A DNA stretch of 64,000 bases from Mimachlamys varia. Its lineage: Eukaryota > Mollusca > Bivalvia > Pectinida > Pectinidae. Within the stretch, counting starts at the first letter, position 1. The number at the start of each line of letters is the position of its first letter. The stretch covers positions 250,501 through 314,500 of the forward strand of contig OX392530.1 of assembly GCA_947623455.1 (NCBI GenBank), read 5' to 3'. Below are positions 60,001 through 64,000 of the stretch, in pieces. The notes beneath the pieces were generated by a model, which did no database searches, was not told where the DNA came from, and was given only the letters and a program-made list of their open reading frames with translations. The translations under genes and the position numbers were made by a program.

Positions 60001-63000
60001 AGATTAATCGATAATCGACTTGCATACCATGACACCAGGTGGATAATTACAGAATTAACTGCGACAGGGGACATACAAACTTGAAAGCTTTACATATGTG
60101 ATACATGTTGGACGCTATTTATTAATATATAGTGTAACAATTTCATAACACGACGGATCATGACATGTTGAATTCACTGAAACAGTAAAATACATCCAAA
60201 CAACGTTGTATCATGTAACATAAAAACCCTGCAAACACAATTAAAACTAAAGTATATTGTACTGCGTTCAGTGTTATGAAACGTAGCTTCTTGTTTGTTG
60301 TTATATTTTTGTTAATAGCTCATCTGGTACGAAGTATCACGTGTGCTTATGACAACTGGTATGTTGTCTGGCATCCGTCAACATTCTCCTTAAATGTTTT
60401 CTACTGTTTTCTACAAGGGCCATGATATATGGACAGTAATGCCCTTGGCAGAATGCTATAAAGTTTCCTCAAATGAATGACCTTGATTTACTTACAATGT
60501 CACAGGGGTCAAAGGGTCAAATATTAACAACCTTTTAAATACATTCTTTTGAATAACCAGGTTGCAAATGGCAATAATATTTTGCAAGTAGATACTTCTA
60601 ATAAAGTGCTATAAAGTGCTGATATTTGGTCAGTATGCTCCTGGCATGAAGTGGTATAAATCTCATCAAATAAATGACCTTGGCATATTTTCAAGGTTAC
60701 AGGAGTCTAATATGTTAAAATGAACAAGTAAAAAAAGTAAAACAAATTGTGCCAATGGTGAAGCAGAAAGCGCTTATTCTTCCGGAACACCTGGTCTTAT
60801 TCTTTTGTAATTTTACGAGGGCCTCCATGTAAATATTTCCTGTGTTCATATTTTGCCTCTAGTGAAATCGATTTCGGATTATGGTTTTGTTGACGCTTTG
60901 GTTTTCTCTGATTGTTTTTTGTTTATCCCCTCAATTGTGTTTTTCAGAAGCGTCGAAAGATTTCCTGCTGATGTTGAAGACATAGATGAAACAACCAAGC
61001 TGAAGTCTGACTTCGACAAAGGTAACCGGCTTTTGGACATGTATACACATTTCTGGGGATTAATTGTCCTCATATATCTATGTAATTCTAATAAACGTAA
61101 TACAGTATATCCGTGGACAAGGTTTGAAGTAAAACAAATCTGTACATACTACCTTGAAACGCTACCAGGGAAATGAGGCATAATTACACCGAATAAATCT
61201 TGTGTTAAGGCCTTTGAGAAAATAAGGCATACACATCTTGGACCAATTACCTGCAGATCTTGATCTGTTTTGGCCGTTTGATGTAAAGTTGCCGTGGTGT
61301 AGGCCACGTCTTGTGTCGAGATGATATACTGTATACGGTACCTTCAGTAGATACATTTAAAGATTGGTTGTCATATTTTGACATTCATTGGTGTGTAACA
61401 TAATGTCCTTACCTATATATTGGATGGTGCGCGCTATCGCACCTTGTTGGGTATGTAGTTAAATCCAATGTATGTTGCAGACCAATACATTTAAAACATA
61501 TGACAACCAATACTTCTACATTTTATATTTACAATGTTTGCTAATCATCATACAGTTGGTGCGGAACTATACATATAGTTTAAGTCCAAACTGACATGTT
61601 TAAACGTCGGGGTATCCAGACAAGGCGACAGTTGGGCAGTGTGATTCCCAATGCTACTTTTATTAGAAAGTAGCATACGTTGTCCCTAGAAAATGTGTCT
61701 GGTCTCTGTGCACTGGAAATGTAAATATTGTGAATTGTATATCATTTCTGTCGACAGTGAGTTACCATGAGGTTATAGAGGAGGGGGATCAACTGTCATC
61801 TCACCTGACCGAGGACATTCCCGCAGTGAGATCAGGGAGGCGAGTATCATTTCAGCTTCACCAGCTGACGAAGACGTCATTTCACCTCCATCGAGGAAGA
61901 AGGTCCGCTCAAACTGCTAAACAATGCACGAGGAATTGTTCCATTTCTAACCCTTTTGCGTTGCCCTGTAAACATGAATTTCTTCAGTAAGAATCAGTGA
62001 TGTGTTCTAAACAACAAACTGTCTAGATCAATCTCCTCATTACAAATTATTCTGTCTCTCCCTCCATTCTATTCTGTTTTTGTCGTTACTATGGTAACAA
62101 CCTTATGAAACATTCCTTCTTTATTCTAAATGTTACTGCTATGATTGTAACACTACGGTAACAGAACTTTTCGACCCCCGGTTCTAACTCCATGCGTGTG
62201 GTGTTAATATTGTACGACTGCTTGTCTCCCCACTCCCCCTTTCGGTTCTAACTCCATTTTTGACGTTTCCATGGTAACGTGACAGTACGTGATGTTACTG
62301 TGGTAACACTCGCCACTGTCGCGTTTCTACATGTGTGTTTGGTGCTACTACGGTAACATCTCTTGTCTCCCCCTTCTCGGTTTAACCTACATGTATGATG
62401 GTTCCAAGGTAGAATGACAGAACGTTCACTCTCCGTGTTGGATGTTACGGTAGTAAAACTTCTTGTCAATCCATCTGTTGACTTAGTCCCATGTTTTGCA
62501 ACCATGGTAACACTTCAGATAACCCTCCTTTTGTTCTGACGCCCTGATTCCTGTTACTTTGGTAATTGGGATGATCACCACTACTATGGTGATAGACCAC
62601 ATCATCGCGATCATCCTCAATACACAATTAACGCACATACCAGCGCTTGTCCTAAATTGGATATTGTATAACAGTCTATTCATAATTGCTTAAATCCAGT
62701 ATGATCTATTTTCTTCTGAATGTTATCGGTAAAATTAAAAAAAAAATTGTCAAATAAAATAAACGAATTAATTGAAGAATTATTTACTGAAAATGAGTTA
62801 GGAAAGACAGAATCCTGGTTGATTGGTAACTGGTTGGGAATCCTGGATGATTGGTAACTGGTTGGGAATCCTGGTTGATTGTGTTGTATCCCTTCCGCTC
62901 TAAAGACACGAGATAAATCTATGTTTCCATGCATGTTGTCTACCAGCAGTTTGATGTACCTCCCTGTCTCGAATCGGAAGTGACGTTTCTTTTTTGTACA

Positions 63001-64000
63001 TCATTGGTTGCATATGAAATGTTTCGTAAAATATAATTATATGTAAATGAATATATTGTAATGTAATGTTAAGAAAAATCTTTTGACGATAGGTTTGTTT
63101 TCAAAAGAAATTTCATTTCTGATCTCTAAATATGAATTGCATGCAAATGCCTTTTATTCCAGCTTAAGCTGGTGGGTTTGGAGACAAATGTCTTTTTGTA
63201 ATTCAAATTGTGTTGTCATTAAGGCTTAAGAGTTTGAAGGAACAAATCGAAATACATGTAGTTCGTTTCTCTGTCGTCTGAAGTATGAAATAATAAGTAC
63301 TTATCCAGTATATTTACTGTTCACTGCAGGTACACAGAGGGGGACTTTCATCATCTGAAAAAGTCCCGGATCGACAAGAATATTAGAAAGCAGTGTTCCC
63401 TTGGTCCGCCGTTTCAGGGTCAGGAGATGAGCAGTCCAACTACACCAGACAGGCGCCAGTCAGATTTCTACATGGAGGACGAATACATTGGCAGTCCAAA
63501 ACCAGAGCCATTCATATCCACATCCGCAGTCATGTCCCTTGGTGATTCTCCCTCGCCCACAGACTCCGCGCCTCTGCATCGGGAAGTCGCAGTCGAAATT
63601 CACTATCAATCACGTGGACGAAAAGGTAGTATCAGCAGCGGCCGCAGTGGTCGCAGTGCTGGAAGTGACGGCAGTGGGGGTCGTGTGGTAAACAGTGGCA
63701 GTGGGGCTCGTCTCGGAAGTAGTGGTAGTGGGGGTCGTCTCGGAAGTACTGGTAGTGGCGGAAGTGGCGGTCGTGCTGGAAGCGGTGGAAGTATAAATAG
63801 TGTTAGTGGCGGCGTGTGTCTCAGTAAAAATGAAAACAGGCGCCATTCACTAGGTCTTGGAGGATCGTCAGCTCCAAAAGTCGAACGCGAAAAGAGAGTG
63901 CGCTCCCATTCACATAGCCTTGACACAAATCGAATATTTGAGAGAATGAATGAACGAAAAGTGAAAAGTTTTGAGGACATTGTTGATTATGATGTGTTAA
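56993..64000 (+). CDS. gene 2: partial single-pass membrane protein with long Ser/Gly-rich cytoplasmic tail
   Basis: Exons 56993-57069, 58047-58186, 59842-59997, 60948-61021, 61758-(end unresolved) and 63330 to past the window edge. The first four junctions are GT-AG and in phase. N to C: a short segment (QPDVRAAMPGSTFMPPFN); one transmembrane helix VGILVAGFVGGLVIVIAV... (58086-58151) with small-residue motifs; basic KFCLKKDK just after it, which predicts N-terminus outside and tail inside; then a charged disordered tail with RRQS and RRHS sites and a Gly/Ser/Arg run. The single helix plus basic juxtamembrane part is reminiscent of synaptotagmin-like proteins, but no C2 domain lies in this window. 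I do not assign a family. 5' exons were not found; they may lie far upstream across the arrays. Confidence 0.78.
58047..58186 (+). CDS. gene 2, transmembrane exon
   Basis: The acceptor is cgttgccag|GGC and the donor is GGGAG|GTACGT. It encodes GDITGQAVSPYVTV, then an uncharged 22-residue helix and KFCLKKDKGFG. It is markedly GC-richer than the flanking introns. The frame open at 58019-58315 in another phase is a shadow. Confidence 0.87.
59842..59997 (+). CDS. gene 2, cytoplasmic exon
   Basis: The acceptor is accgtgatacag|A and the donor is ACCAG|GTAAGA. In phase with the transmembrane exon it reads RQSTSDSRQASDRERRSK, then TINSDVFSEPSTGSMEG and ISPRKVYDT. The 68-codon frame that starts at 59808 is a different phase and would not continue. 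Confidence 0.82.
60420..60740 (+). repeat. dispersed intronic repeat related to 2040-2400
   Basis: tcaaatgaatgaccttgatt and gaccttggcatattttcaag with aaggttacagg echo the gene 1 intron repeat (caaatgaatgaccttggcac, tcaaggttatag). Copies are diverged. Confidence 0.55.
60752..60914 (+). mobile_element. RT-family 3'-end fragment in a gene 2 intron
   Basis: From gtgaagcagaaagcgcttat through ttccggaacacctggtctta to gttgacgctttggttttctc. It is only the last about 160 bp of the family, ending about 30 bp before the splice acceptor at 60947. Confidence 0.8.
60948..61021 (+). CDS. gene 2, short acidic exon
   Basis: The acceptor is tgtgtttttcag|A and the donor is CAAAG|GTAACC. It encodes RSVERFPADVEDIDETTK and LKSDFDK. 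An RT-family fragment ends about 30 bp upstream, inside the same intron. Confidence 0.8.
61651..61676. repeat. perfect 10-bp hairpin
   Basis: atgctacttt and aaagtagcat flank a six-base loop (tattag). The stem is too short for a microRNA precursor, and no known structure is recognised. Confidence 0.6.
61758..61902 (+). CDS. gene 2, exon with unresolved 3' end
   Basis: The acceptor is tctgtcgacag|TG, in phase with the previous exon (VSYHEVIEEGDQLSSHLTED). The next recognised exon needs phase 2. Only a weak donor (AGAAG|GTCCGC at 61902) gives that directly. The best-looking donor (CCGCA|GTGAGA at 61826) ends in phase 0 and would need another small exon before 63330. If neither is used the frame ends at 61990, giving a shorter protein isoform. 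A second frame over 61790-61920 also reads protein-like (SRSEIREASIISASPADED), so the assignment here is uncertain. Confidence 0.5.
62085..62600. promoter_or_regulatory. degenerate cluster of GTTACYATGGTAAC-like motifs
   Basis: Near-palindromes around ATGGTAAC or relatives: gttactatggtaac 62085, gtttccatggtaac 62265, gttactgtggtaac 62294, gctactacggtaac 62343, gcaaccatggtaac 62498, gttactttggtaat 62553. They approach the X-box bound by RFX factors (GTNRCC..RGYAAC). Spacing of about 30-60 bp and shared flanks suggest a decayed tandem repeat inside a gene 2 intron. The regulatory role is a guess. Confidence 0.4.
63330..64000 (+). CDS. gene 2, long exon continuing beyond the window
   Basis: The acceptor is gttcactgcag|G. 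It is open for 223 codons to the last base with no stop. It encodes YTEGDFHHLKKSRIDKN, then SPTTPDRRQSDFYMEDEYI, a Ser/Pro stretch, a Gly/Ser/Arg run (63620-63815), RRHSLGLGG and RVRSHSHSLDTNRIFERM. It is GC-rich with third-position bias, clearly coding. The minus-strand frames opposite it are shadows of the GGN/AGN repeats. Confidence 0.88.
63620..63815 (+). repeat. coding Gly/Ser/Arg low-complexity repeat
   Basis: Repeats of ggcagtgg, gggtcgt and ggaagt encode SGSGARLGSSGSGGRLGS and similar runs. The underlying DNA repeats as 15-27 bp blocks, so the length may vary between alleles. Confidence 0.85.

Larger units (their letters stand above)
57070..61757 (+). other. introns of gene 2 (57070-58046, 58187-59841, 59998-60947, 61022-61757)
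   Basis: AT-rich introns without further supported exons. The third holds a dispersed repeat (60420-60740) and an RT scrap (60752-60914). The fourth holds two small hairpins (about 61428-61445, ggtgcg/cgcacc; 61651-61676). Confidence 0.65.

Noticed and set aside
63606..63980. 124-codon minus-strand frame rich in Pro, Leu and Arg
   Set aside because: It is a shadow of the Gly/Ser/Arg repeat in the last visible exon of gene 2.

Overview
This window looks like nuclear DNA of an invertebrate animal. A lophotrochozoan, most likely a bivalve mollusc, fits best. The reasons are split genes with GT-AG introns, low GC, many degenerate retroelement fragments, numerous minisatellites, and frequent acatgta-type words. 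This is inference, since no marker gene in the window fixes the species. There is no bacterial or viral gene organisation.

Gene content is low. At the left, six exons on the + strand (549-7770) join in perfect phase and give the last 559 residues of a Ser/Lys-rich, probably nuclear protein that I do not recognise. Its upstream exons lie before base 1. At the right, six exons on the + strand (56993-64000) encode part of a single-pass membrane protein with a long, charged, Ser/Gly-rich cytoplasmic tail. Both of its ends fall outside the exons seen here, and one splice junction is unresolved. Between the genes lie about 48 kb with no gene I can support.

Region by region: 0-8.5 kb is gene 1. Its intron 4 begins with a 48-bp minisatellite that copies the gene's own splice donor about 29 times. 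8.7-23 kb is a graveyard of one reverse-transcriptase element family, with a common 3' end and about 15 pieces in the whole window. It also holds a second repeat family in which I can read a complete type I hammerhead ribozyme, with two intact tandem copies, one intact single copy and one decayed copy. 25.4-57 kb is dominated by at least fifteen unrelated tandem arrays (units 14-64 bp) covering roughly half the sequence. Among them are two adjacent arrays (50 bp and 43 bp) that derive from one ancestor, and a tRNA-derived SINE head abutting a 20-bp array. A 1.6-kb element at 29955-31556 has hAT-like ends. The last array (44 bp) runs into the splice acceptor of the first visible exon of gene 2 and supplies its likely branch point.

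The strongest observations are the hammerhead-ribozyme repeats (retrozyme-like, one of them inserted inside a reverse-transcriptase fragment) and the two minisatellites that multiply splicing signals of the neighbouring genes.
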